From the NCBI GenBank assembly GCA_031259035.1, contig JAIRLZ010000209.1, forward strand, positions 1 to 7,126: a stretch of DNA of 7,126 nucleotides. The letters are read 5' to 3'. Of the stretch, positions 1-6,305 are shown piece by piece. Below the pieces are notes generated by a model that saw only the letters and a program-made list of their open reading frames with translations, was not told where the DNA came from and ran no database searches. Source of the DNA: Treponema sp. (GTDB taxonomy: Bacteria; Spirochaetota; Spirochaetia; Treponematales; Breznakiellaceae). Position 1 is the first letter of the stretch. Every line of letters starts with the position of its first letter. Both the position numbers and the translations under genes were made by a program.

Positions 1-543
1 CCTGATATACGGATAGTAATGCCAGTTCGCGCTTTCCGGAAACACGTGCAGCCATTTCTTCTTTTCATGCAGATCATCAAACGCCTGATTAAAATACTTG
101 ATTGTGTGAATGTCCGTAGGAACCGGTATCCCGCCGGCAAGCCGGATAAGGGTACGATCCGGTCCCGACAGATTTTCCTTCCACGCGGGAAAGTACAGCT
201 TCCGGTAGCGTACCGCCTGCAACGCCATGAGAAAATCCCACCGGTGAATGTGGTTTGAAACCGTGAGCGCCCCGTTCTTAAACAGAGCTTTGTGTTTTCT
301 GAGAATGGAACGCCCTTTGATTTTCAGCGCAAACCGCAGCCGGTTCAGCGGGAACACAAGGGTGAAAATACCGGCGTAGAGCCAGCCGCTTTTCCACCTG
401 AAGGCAAACGATCTATCCCAAAACGGGTAGTCTTTGTCAATCGTGAAAGCGGCGCCGCCCGTTCTTGCATGAAGGTGTTCGTCAGGCTTTTCCGGGTAGG
501 ATATGCCTGTATCTGGAATATAAAAGGCTTCTTTTTTTTTCAT
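1..543 (-). CDS. plsC: PlsC-type 1-acylglycerol-3-phosphate acyltransferase, N-terminal part
   Basis: Reading leftward from an ATG at 543-541, the frame stays open to the window edge for 181 codons, so the C-terminus is missing. The protein carries the glycerolipid acyltransferase hallmarks: the catalytic NHx4D motif (N97, H98, D103 in NHIHRWDF), a GGIPV segment at 137-141 matching the second acceptor-binding block, and FPES at 168-171 in place of the usual FPEGT. A hydrophobic stretch around 54-66 could anchor it to the inner membrane. The family transfers an acyl chain to lysophosphatidate or a related lysolipid during phospholipid synthesis. The start is supported by AAAGG at 556-552, 8 nt upstream, which overlaps the TAA stop of the upstream TRAP permease; only 11 nt separate the two genes, so co-transcription is likely. 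The codons after ATG are AAA AAA AAA, a nine-A run. The family call is firm; the exact substrate is not readable, and the Gly-to-Ser change in the FPEG motif leaves room for a divergent acceptor. Confidence 0.85.
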   Translation of the reverse strand, partial: MKKKEAFYIPDTGISYPEKPDEHLHARTGGAAFTIDKDYPFWDRSFAFRWKSGWLYAGIFTLVFPLNRLRFALKIKGRSILRKHKALFKNGALTVSNHIHRWDFLMALQAVRYRKLYFPAWKENLSGPDRTLIRLAGGIPVPTDIHTIKYFNQAFDDLHEKKKWLHVFPESANWHYYPYIR

Positions 544-551
544 GTAATCGA

Positions 552-556
552 CCTTT
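552..556 (-). promoter_or_regulatory. Ribosome binding site of the acyltransferase gene, overlapping the upstream stop
   Basis: On the minus strand AAAGG lies 8 nt before the ATG at 543. Its first two A bases belong to the TAA stop codon (557-555) of the TRAP permease gene. This layout suggests translational coupling and supports the chosen start. Confidence 0.6.
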
Positions 557-2471
557 AATACAATTTTGTCAGCCACGTTGAAAGAGCCGGTATATATGTA
601 ACCAGCGCCACCACCGCAAGCTGTATGAACAGGAACGGCAACACTACGCGGGCAATTTCCACAAAAGGGCGCTTGAACCGGTAACTTGACAGGAAAAGGT
701 TCATTCCAACAGGCGGCGTCAGAAAGCCTGTTTCCATATTTATAAGAAATATAACGCCGAGATGAACCGGATCGATCCCGTAGGCGACGCCAAGCGGAGC
801 AATCAACGGCAAAATGATGAGAATGGCGGAGAAGATGTCAATGAGACAGCCGGCGGCAAGCAGGGCGATGTTCAATGTGAGTAAAAACACCCATTTTGAT
901 GAAATGGCGGCTTTCATCCAATCAGCGAATAGTTCCGGCGCTTGAGAATCGATAATGTAATATGAAAACGCCTGGGCAAGCGCCAGTATCGACAGAATGC
1001 CGCCAATAATAGGCGCCGCTTTTATAAAAACGGTTTTGATTTCAGAGAATTTAATTTCCCTGAACAACAGCGCTTCCACAACAAAGATATAGACCACGGA
1101 GAACGCGCCGATCTCAACCATGGAGAGTATGCCGGTAAAATAGCCTGCGATAAGGATCACCGGCAGCAGAAGCTCAAATAAAACGTTTTTAAGGGAGGAA
1201 AGCGCGTCCTTGAGGTGAAAAGGTTCAAGCGGCATCTTTGTTTTTATTGAAGAACCGATGCCGAGCGCGATCATGGAGGCGGTCAGTATAAGACCGGGGA
1301 AAATGCCGCCCAAAAAAAGATGCACGGTATTGGTTCGAGTCGTGGCGCCTACGAGCAGAATCGGGAGGCTTGGCGGGAAAAGCAGTCCGACGCTGCCCAC
1401 CGACGTGAGCAGTCCTATGGTAAATTTATCGCTGTAGCCCGCCGATCCCCGCGCCGCGCCGCCTGTCAGCGCCGTGTACAGAACGCCGCCCAGCGCAAGA
1501 ATGGTGACGCCGGACGCTCCGGTAAACGAAGTGAAGAATGCGCAGATGATCACCGTCGCCACGATAGACCCGCCTGGAAGCCAGCCGAACAGTTTCCTGA
1601 ACGTGATCACAAGCCGCTCTCCGGCTTTGCTTTCCGAAAGGAAAAAGCCCGTTATGGTGAAAAGCGGTATGGCGACGATGCTGCCGCTCGTAAGCCCCGT
1701 ATAAATCTGATTGGCTACAACGTCAATGTCAGCGCCGGAAGCCTGTATTAAAAGCATGGATACGCCGCCTATGACGACAAAGAGCGGCGCGCCGATCAGG
1801 GCGGCAAGGAGCAGCAGGATAACGCCGGGCGTCCGCAGGCGTCCGGCGACAGAGAAGCCTATATCCGCAACCGTATATGCGAAGTCCGGCATATCCATGC
1901 CCCAGATCACCTTGAAGATCAGCGGCAAAGAACAGAGGGTTCCGAGAAGGAGCGGCAGAAACGCGATGACACGCGCCTTTCCTTCAAGCGGCGTGTAACG
2001 GGCGAACCTGAACGCTATCACCGCATATCCGATGGGCATGATCAGCGCGAAAACCTGATCCGGAATAAACCCAATCATGGTGAACGGCGCGAGGCTCACT
2101 CTGATAAACGCAGCGGAACACCATACAAGAATTGCGCTGGCAAAGCTGGAAAACAGCCCGCTTATAATGGACAACCGCGCTTTTATTTTTTCCGTTTTGA
2201 CATACTGAACGAGGCTGATGGAGAGATGCTCTTTTTTTCGCGTCGTTATCATGCCGCACACAAGTCCGACGACAAGGAGCGTGTGGGTTATCAGCGCCGG
2301 AGACGCCGGCACCCGCGAGTGAAACGCCAAACGCATGAAACTTTCGGCGAAGGGCAGGAGCGTAAGAGCCGCTAGGGAAAAGCAGCACAGCCCTTCCTCT
2401 ATACGCCACACAAGCGGCGTTTGCGAAGCGGCGCTTTTCGGGGGTTTGTCCATTTTTTTTCGTCCGCTCAC
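555..2471 (-). CDS. dctM: TRAP transporter fused permease (DctQ-DctM fusion)
   Basis: This 638-residue inner-membrane protein combines the small (DctQ) and large (DctM) permease subunits of a TRAP transporter. Residues about 22-185 contain several hydrophobic segments with charged loops and form the DctQ-like part. Residues about 205-638 are DctM-like, with recognisable family blocks: PLFTITGFFLSE near 269-280, GASGVTILALGG at 318-329, LLFPPSLPILLVG at 363-375, and FLTPPVGMNLFL at 583-594. A stand-alone DctM is about 430 residues and DctQ about 160-180, so the length fits a fusion. The family drives sodium- or proton-coupled uptake of the ligand delivered by the periplasmic binding protein, encoded immediately upstream. 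The GTG start at 2471 directly follows the TAA of that gene with no gap; an ATG seven codons in (2453) is the alternative start. The acyltransferase gene follows after 11 nt. The fusion resembles treponemal TatQM as I recall it. The cargo cannot be read from the permease. Confidence 0.93.
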   Translation of the reverse strand: MSGRKKMDKPPKSAASQTPLVWRIEEGLCCFSLAALTLLPFAESFMRLAFHSRVPASPALITHTLLVVGLVCGMITTRKKEHLSISLVQYVKTEKIKARLSIISGLFSSFASAILVWCSAAFIRVSLAPFTMIGFIPDQVFALIMPIGYAVIAFRFARYTPLEGKARVIAFLPLLLGTLCSLPLIFKVIWGMDMPDFAYTVADIGFSVAGRLRTPGVILLLLAALIGAPLFVVIGGVSMLLIQASGADIDVVANQIYTGLTSGSIVAIPLFTITGFFLSESKAGERLVITFRKLFGWLPGGSIVATVIICAFFTSFTGASGVTILALGGVLYTALTGGAARGSAGYSDKFTIGLLTSVGSVGLLFPPSLPILLVGATTRTNTVHLFLGGIFPGLILTASMIALGIGSSIKTKMPLEPFHLKDALSSLKNVLFELLLPVILIAGYFTGILSMVEIGAFSVVYIFVVEALLFREIKFSEIKTVFIKAAPIIGGILSILALAQAFSYYIIDSQAPELFADWMKAAISSKWVFLLTLNIALLAAGCLIDIFSAILIILPLIAPLGVAYGIDPVHLGVIFLINMETGFLTPPVGMNLFLSSYRFKRPFVEIARVVLPFLFIQLAVVALVTYIPALSTWLTKLY

Positions 2472-3479
2472 TTAGTTTCTCTTTCGGTATGCGCTTACTA
2501 TGGCTTCGATTCTGTCGTACATCGGCTTGTCAAAGGTGGAGCCGAACAGTTTCGGCAGCGCCTGCCGCACATCATTATACCAAAGCTGCGCCTGCTCCGG
2601 CGTCACCTCGTTGACGATGAGTCCGTGCTGTTGCATGGTTTCTATTATTTCGGCTTCCAATTGGGCGACCGCGCCGTTCAGTTCCACTTCGTGCCGTTTT
2701 GCAATGCGCAGCAATGTATCCCGGTACTGTTCAGGGATCCGCTTCCATGTGGTCTGGTTCATAACGATTGCCCCCAGAAAGGGCGCCACATTGAGGGAAG
2801 CCATTCTTTTGGCAAGCCCGAACGCCTGCGTCCCTCCGGCCATGACCGGGCTTAAATACACGGCGTCGATCTGTCCGCCGCTTAAACTCACCAATATCTG
2901 ATTCTGGGCGACCGGCACCATGGTATAGCCCATCGCCTTGAACGCATCAAGAAGCTGGGCGTCGCTCTCGTTTGCGCCAAGACGCTGCCGCTTGAGATCA
3001 TTTGGAACATACACGGGCGCTTTGGAGAAGAATTTGACCCAGCCGACTTTTGACCACGCCAGCATAAAAAAGGTCTTGCTGCTGTTGATTTTTCGCTCAA
3101 GTTCGGGTTTGATCACGTCAAGCGCCGCGTCAAGTTCGCCGTCATTGCGGATGAGAAACGGACAGCTTAGCGTCAGCGCTTCGGGCGTTATTTCATTTAA
3201 ACCAAACGAAGAAAGAATAGCGGCCTGTATGGCGTTCGATTTCAGTTTCCGCAGTACGGCGGTTTCGCCGCCCTGGGTTCCATCCCAGTAAATCTTGAGT
3301 TCCACTTCGCCATTGCTGGCGTCCCTCCACTCCGCGGCCATCTTGTTAAGGTGAGCGCCCCACGGCGTGTTTTCCGGTACGGACGCGGCTAATTTTATGG
3401 TGATTTTCCTGGGCGCGGCGAAAATGCCGCTGGAAAGGATGCACATCAGCAGAAAGGCGGTGACAAATCGATATTTCAT
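2472..3479 (-). CDS. dctP: TRAP transporter solute-binding protein, DctP family
   Basis: This is a 335-residue periplasmic protein, close to the usual DctP length. Residues 1-22 form a signal peptide (basic MKYR start, hydrophobic core, likely cleavage after IFAA), which is why I start at the ATG at 3479. The frame continues 35 codons upstream to 3584, but that part is arginine-rich, overlaps the likely promoter and would bury the signal peptide. Family features include the mature start KITIKLAASVPENTPWG at 25-41, YWDGTQGGE near 64-72, DLKRQRLGANESD at 161-173, LSGGQIDAVYLSP at 199-211 and a helical C-terminus. It should bind the solute and hand it to the fused permease encoded right after its stop. 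In typical members the DLKGLKIR block supplies an arginine that pairs with the ligand carboxylate; here the aligned position appears to be Gly168. No credible lipobox is seen, so it is probably soluble and periplasmic. No good Shine-Dalgarno precedes the start. Confidence 0.9.
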   Translation of the reverse strand: MKYRFVTAFLLMCILSSGIFAAPRKITIKLAASVPENTPWGAHLNKMAAEWRDASNGEVELKIYWDGTQGGETAVLRKLKSNAIQAAILSSFGLNEITPEALTLSCPFLIRNDGELDAALDVIKPELERKINSSKTFFMLAWSKVGWVKFFSKAPVYVPNDLKRQRLGANESDAQLLDAFKAMGYTMVPVAQNQILVSLSGGQIDAVYLSPVMAGGTQAFGLAKRMASLNVAPFLGAIVMNQTTWKRIPEQYRDTLLRIAKRHEVELNGAVAQLEAEIIETMQQHGLIVNEVTPEQAQLWYNDVRQALPKLFGSTFDKPMYDRIEAIVSAYRKRN

Positions 3480-3486
3480 AAAATGA

Positions 3487-3515
3487 AATATAATACTTTT
3501 TATGAAGGAAATCAA
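3487..3515 (-). promoter_or_regulatory. Likely sigma-70-type promoter of the TRAP/acyltransferase operon
   Basis: On the minus strand, TTGATT (3515-3510) and TATATT (3492-3487) are separated by 17 bp. Only seven bases, TCATTTT, lie between the -10 box and the ATG at 3479. The predicted transcription start therefore falls at or next to the start codon, and the transcript would be nearly leaderless. The boxes are near consensus, but any AT-rich stretch can yield such a match. Confidence 0.45.
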
Positions 3516-3780
3516 GCGTCCGCGGCGCCTTATGAAAATGGCGCCCAAATCATAATGGGGGCGTTCAAATGAGAGGTTGGACATGAATGGGAAACAGCCG
3601 GCGGCGGGGGGATATAAAACCTGCCATCAAGAGGCGGCGAGGGTAAGACGCGGTTGACAAAGAAGCCGAAAAACAGCGTGAAGGCCGCCTATGGGCATTA
3701 CCGGGCAGACTGTGTTAAAAGTGTGTGTGAACGGATATATGCGTGGCCCCTCATTTTGAAATCTAAGTTTCCAAATCCAA

Positions 3781-3810
3781 CCGCCCTTCAGGGCGCGCCC
3801 TGAAGGGCGG
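3781..3810. repeat. Perfect 30-bp palindrome built of two abutting mini-hairpins
   Basis: CCGCCCTTCAGGGCG is followed directly by its exact reverse complement. Each half is also a hairpin on its own: CGCCC-TTCA-GGGCG (3782-3795) and CGCCC-TGAA-GGGCG (3796-3809). Flanking bases (TCCA on the left, TGGA on the right) extend the pairing with one bulged A. No T-run follows on either strand, and it lies between divergent genes, so an intrinsic terminator is unlikely. Paired inverted hairpins of this kind are seen in REP/BIME elements and at the ends of IS200/IS605-type elements. That origin is an inference; no transposase is present in the window. Confidence 0.75.
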
Positions 3811-3908
3811 TGGAATTAAACCCCACTGCGAATAAAGGACGCCGGACTCCGCAACGCCTCGGTCTTTCCGCGCGTCCCTCCCGCTTTGTGAAAAAGAGGC
3901 GCAAACGG

Positions 3909-3952
3909 TATGGGTAAAAATGTATCAGATGAGTATAAAAAATTTACCCATA
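3909..3952. promoter_or_regulatory. 10-bp inverted repeat flanking a TATAAA box; possible operator-promoter for the plus-strand operon
   Basis: TATGGGTAAA (3909-3918) and TTTACCCATA (3943-3952) are exact inverted copies with a 24-bp AT-rich spacer. TATAAA at 3934-3939 could serve as a plus-strand -10 box, placing the left arm near -35 and the right arm near +1. That geometry suits a repressor operator. No clear -35 consensus is seen, and the same sequence could instead form a hairpin in RNA. It lies about 150 bp upstream of the macA-like gene. Confidence 0.35.
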
Positions 3953-3968
3953 GAGCTTTTCCCAAAAC

Positions 3969-4004
3969 GCGAACTATGTTTGCGAACATTGAACGCCTCG
4001 TTCA
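3969..4004. promoter_or_regulatory. Cluster of GAAC/GTTC half-sites upstream of the macA-like gene
   Basis: GCGAAC occurs twice as a direct repeat (3969-3974 and 3982-3987), followed by a 6-bp inverted repeat TGAACG-CCT-CGTTCA (3990-4004). Such clustering suggests a transcription-factor site controlling the downstream export operon. The spacing does not match a LexA box or any operator that I can name. Confidence 0.25.
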
Positions 4005-4098
4005 GCGTCGTGGATCACCTTACATTTTTTCAGCCCACATCGTTCTCCCCGTAGGAAGTTCATATCAAATATGCGCCTAAAAAACGTCTGATTGGCAT

Positions 4099-5565
4099 AT
4101 GTTCTGCATATATATCCATATGCACATTATAAAAGTACTGACCATCTGCTCTATCGCTTTTTTGGCGGGAACCTGCAAGCCTCTGCTAGACCAATTCGGC
4201 AAGACGCGGAACAAAGCCACAGCGTATGAATATGCAATCATAAAGCGGGGGACAATAGAAAAAACCGTATCCTCCAGCGGAACCCTTGAACCTGTCGCAA
4301 CGGTGAAAGCGCTGCCCCGCATGAGCGGCAAGGTGGAGCGCGTCTTTGTTGATTACAACGACAGCATCCACAAAGGGCAGATACTCGCCGAACTCAATAC
4401 GGACATGCTCAAACTGCAACGGGAGCAGCAAGCCGCGCAGGTGTTAAAAGCCAGAGCGAACTACAATTTGCAGTTGATAAACTATCAGAATTTAGAAAGG
4501 CTCGCTGAAAAGAGCCTCATTTCAGAATATGAGTTGAAAAGCGGCAAGACAACTCTTGACATTCAAAAAGCCGATCTTTCAGTCGCCGAATCAAATTTAC
4601 GAAGTATAGAGACAGAAATCAACCAGTACGCCTATATAACGTCTCCCATTGACGGCATAGTTCTGGAAAGAACGGTTAATGAAGGGGACACCGTGGTTGA
4701 CAGCTCAAGCGGCAACTCCTCGGCGATTTTTACTCTCGCGGAAAATCTTGAAGAAATGCGCATAAAAGCGTGGGTCGGAGAATTAGACATCGCGTCTATT
4801 TATGAAGGTCAAGAGGTTCGTTTTACGCTTGAAAGTCTTCCGGGCAAGAATTTTTCCGGTATGGTTGAGAGCAAACGGCTTATGCCCTCAGTCCAGGACG
4901 GCGTTGTTTCCTATAATATTGTAATAAGCGTTGAAAATAAAGACGGCTCTCTGCTGCCGGGCATGACCTGCTCGGTCGAATTTATCGAGGAGCGAAGGGA
5001 AAACATCCTTCTTGTCCCAAACGCGGCTTTGCGCTATCAGCCAACTGCCCTTTCGGAGGCGGAGATCAGCGATATGATTTTTAACGCGACTATTTCCAGC
5101 ATGAGCGAAGAGCAAAAAGCGCTGGCGCTAGAGCGCCGCCGGCAGAACGCCACGAATGCCAGCGCCGGTGGAGGCGATCAAGCCGCCCAAGCCCCCAACC
5201 AGCGGAACGGACTGACAGGGCTTATGCAGGGTGGCGGGACCAGAGCGCAACGTATGCCGCCGCCTATACCGGGCGGGGCCGCTCAAAGCGGCGGTGCCGG
5301 GCGGCAGCCGTCCGGGCAGATGAAAACGCTGTGGTTTATTGACGAACACAACAAATTCTCCTGCGTCATGGTTCAGGCTGGCGCAAGCGACGGCTCTTAC
5401 ACCGAAGTGCGCATGGCCGGAGGCGAAAATGAAGGGGACCTGGAAGAAAAGCGCGTCATAGTCCGGGAGCGGATAGCCGGTCTTGCCAGCGGCAACAGCG
5501 CCGGGGGATCCAGCGGATCAAGAGCGTCGTCCAGCGGCGCTAGGGGCGATGGCGGTGGAGGATGA
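4099..5565 (+). CDS. macA: MacA-like periplasmic membrane fusion protein (HlyD/RND adaptor family)
   Basis: This 488-residue adaptor would link an inner-membrane ABC permease to an outer-membrane channel. Its N-terminus has a hydrophobic segment (9-24) ending in LAGTC (22-26), a loose lipobox with Thr before Cys26, so it is either lipidated or membrane-anchored. Next come the first lipoyl half-motif (SGKVERVFVDYNDSIHKGQ, 76-94), a short alpha-helical hairpin (about 100-178), the second lipoyl half (SPIDGIVLERTVNEGDTV, 182-199), a beta-barrel domain (about 210-300) and a membrane-proximal domain beginning LLVPNAALRY (304-313) and resuming at LWFIDEHNKF (411-420). The roughly 95 residues between are charged, then Gly/Gln/Ala/Pro-rich, and the last 25 residues are Gly/Ser-rich; both look like flexible insertions. 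Start choice is uncertain: neither ATG 4099 nor ATG 4120 (seven codons on, giving MHIIKVL and a cleaner signal) has a good ribosome site. The ATPase gene follows after 4 nt. Confidence 0.9.
   Translation: MFCIYIHMHIIKVLTICSIAFLAGTCKPLLDQFGKTRNKATAYEYAIIKRGTIEKTVSSSGTLEPVATVKALPRMSGKVERVFVDYNDSIHKGQILAELNTDMLKLQREQQAAQVLKARANYNLQLINYQNLERLAEKSLISEYELKSGKTTLDIQKADLSVAESNLRSIETEINQYAYITSPIDGIVLERTVNEGDTVVDSSSGNSSAIFTLAENLEEMRIKAWVGELDIASIYEGQEVRFTLESLPGKNFSGMVESKRLMPSVQDGVVSYNIVISVENKDGSLLPGMTCSVEFIEERRENILLVPNAALRYQPTALSEAEISDMIFNATISSMSEEQKALALERRRQNATNASAGGGDQAAQAPNQRNGLTGLMQGGGTRAQRMPPPIPGGAAQSGGAGRQPSGQMKTLWFIDEHNKFSCVMVQAGASDGSYTEVRMAGGENEGDLEEKRVIVRERIAGLASGNSAGGSSGSRASSSGARGDGGGG
5557..5561 (+). 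promoter_or_regulatory. Shine-Dalgarno of the ATPase gene, inside the end of the macA-like gene
   Basis: GGAGG lies 8 nt upstream of the ATG at 5570 and overlaps the last codons of the fusion-protein gene. It decides the ATPase start: the frame is open back to 5483, but the upstream candidates lack such a site and would add a non-family extension. Confidence 0.75.
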
Positions 5566-5569
5566 GTTG

Positions 5570-6295
5570 ATGGCTGTCATTGAATTGCGGGGCGTCACGC
5601 GCATATACAAACTTGAATCGGTGGTCGTAAACGCGCTTCGCGGCGTAGATTTTTTCGCGGAATCAGGCGAATTTGTAGCGGTGATGGGCCCGTCAGGTTC
5701 GGGAAAATCAACGTTTATGAACATACTCGGCTGCCTTGACAAGCCGAGCGCGGGTTCCTATCTGCTTGATGGAATCGAGACCGCGGCTTCCAACGCCGAC
5801 ACATTCGCCTTTATCAGAAATCAAAAAATCGGCTTTGTATTTCAAGCGTTTAACCTGCTCGCAAGAACGACGGCGCTGGAAAATGTGGAGCTTCCCATGT
5901 TTTATAACCGCAAGTACAAGAAAAAAGAACGAAAGGAGCGGGCTGCGAGATGCCTCAAAGAAGTGGGATTGGACGAGCGCATGTCCCACGTGCCTTCGCA
6001 ATTGTCAGGGGGGCAGCAACAACGGGTGGCCATCGCCCGCGCTCTAGTGAATGATCCCGCCTTCATGCTGGCTGACGAGCCAACCGGAAACCTTGATTCC
6101 GAGATGTCTCTTGAAATAATGGCGTTGTTTCAGAATCTAAACGAGCGGGGAAAAACAATTGTTATGGTAACCCACGAGCCGGAATTGGCCGCATACACAA
6201 AACGGATTGTCACCTTGCGGGACGGCGCGGTGGTGGCGGACACTCCGGTAAAAAGCAGGCGGAGCGCGGCAAAAGATTTGCGGCGAAAGACGTGA
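5570..6295 (+). CDS. ABC transporter ATP-binding protein, MacB/LolD class
   Basis: This complete 241-residue nucleotide-binding subunit begins MAVIELRGVTRIY, typical of the class. All ATPase elements are intact: Walker A GPSGSGKST (40-48), Q-loop Gln92 in FVFQAFNLL, signature LSGGQQQR (145-152), Walker B FMLADEP (165-171) with catalytic Glu170, D-loop NLD (174-176) and switch His202 in THE. It contains the helical-domain segment LENVELPMFYN common to the MacB/LolD/FtsE group. The C-terminal tail is basic (KSRRSAAKDLRRKT). It sits on the cytoplasmic face and powers the permease encoded 10 nt downstream. In E. coli MacB the ATPase and permease are one polypeptide; here they are separate genes, as in many other bacteria. 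The motifs alone would also fit LolD, which pairs with LolC/E-type permeases, but the adjacent MacA-like adaptor favours a MacAB-type pump. Confidence 0.95.
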   Translation: MAVIELRGVTRIYKLESVVVNALRGVDFFAESGEFVAVMGPSGSGKSTFMNILGCLDKPSAGSYLLDGIETAASNADTFAFIRNQKIGFVFQAFNLLARTTALENVELPMFYNRKYKKKERKERAARCLKEVGLDERMSHVPSQLSGGQQQRVAIARALVNDPAFMLADEPTGNLDSEMSLEIMALFQNLNERGKTIVMVTHEPELAAYTKRIVTLRDGAVVADTPVKSRRSAAKDLRRKT

Positions 6296-6299
6296 GGGA
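6294..6299 (+). promoter_or_regulatory. Shine-Dalgarno of the permease gene
   Basis: GAGGGA lies 6 nt upstream of the GTG at 6306 and overlaps the TGA stop of the ATPase gene. It supports the GTG start, which also places the MacB-type N-terminus (cytoplasmic basic segment then membrane helix) correctly. Confidence 0.65.
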
Positions 6300-6305
6300 C
6301 AGAAC

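Larger units (their letters stand above)
3516..4098. other. Intergenic region between divergent operons, no convincing gene
   Basis: About 580 bp without a supported coding sequence. Short open frames exist (ATG at 3583 for 24 codons; ATG at 3692 for 22 codons; an ATG-less frame at 3618-3803), but none has a good ribosome site together with recognisable protein content. The region contains a perfect 30-bp palindrome, a 10-bp inverted repeat around a TATAAA box and a cluster of GAAC/GTTC half-sites, each listed separately. The stretch from about 3585 to 3780 has no regulatory signal that I can name. No tRNA-like or rRNA-like sequence was seen. Confidence 0.6.

Noticed and set aside
19..558. 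Plus-strand frames of 79 and 88 codons
   Set aside because: They lie opposite the acyltransferase frame, which has catalytic motifs across the same bases; the plus-strand products show no family features.
1320..2409. Several medium open frames on both strands inside the fused permease gene
   Set aside because: They are arginine/alanine-rich translations of a strongly supported membrane protein in other frames and have no ribosome sites or recognisable domains.
3480..3584. Upstream extension of the TRAP binding-protein frame to ATG 3584
   Set aside because: The extra 35 residues are arginine-rich, would place the signal peptide inside the protein and overlap the likely promoter. The ATG at 3479 gives a normal signal peptide.
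3654..3659. TTGACA as a -35 box
   Set aside because: It matches consensus exactly, but no -10-like sequence occurs 16-18 bp downstream on the plus strand.
3781..3810. Palindrome as an intrinsic terminator
   Set aside because: No T-run follows on either strand, and it sits between divergent genes where neither operon ends.
3969..3982. LexA-like box (CGAAC-TAT-GTTTG)
   Set aside because: The spacer is 3 bp rather than the 4 bp of the Gram-positive LexA consensus, and no SOS gene is adjacent.
5483..5569. Upstream extension of the ATPase frame, including ATG 5549
   Set aside because: It overlaps the fusion-protein gene and adds residues outside the family. ATG 5570 has GGAGG at ideal spacing and gives the canonical N-terminus.
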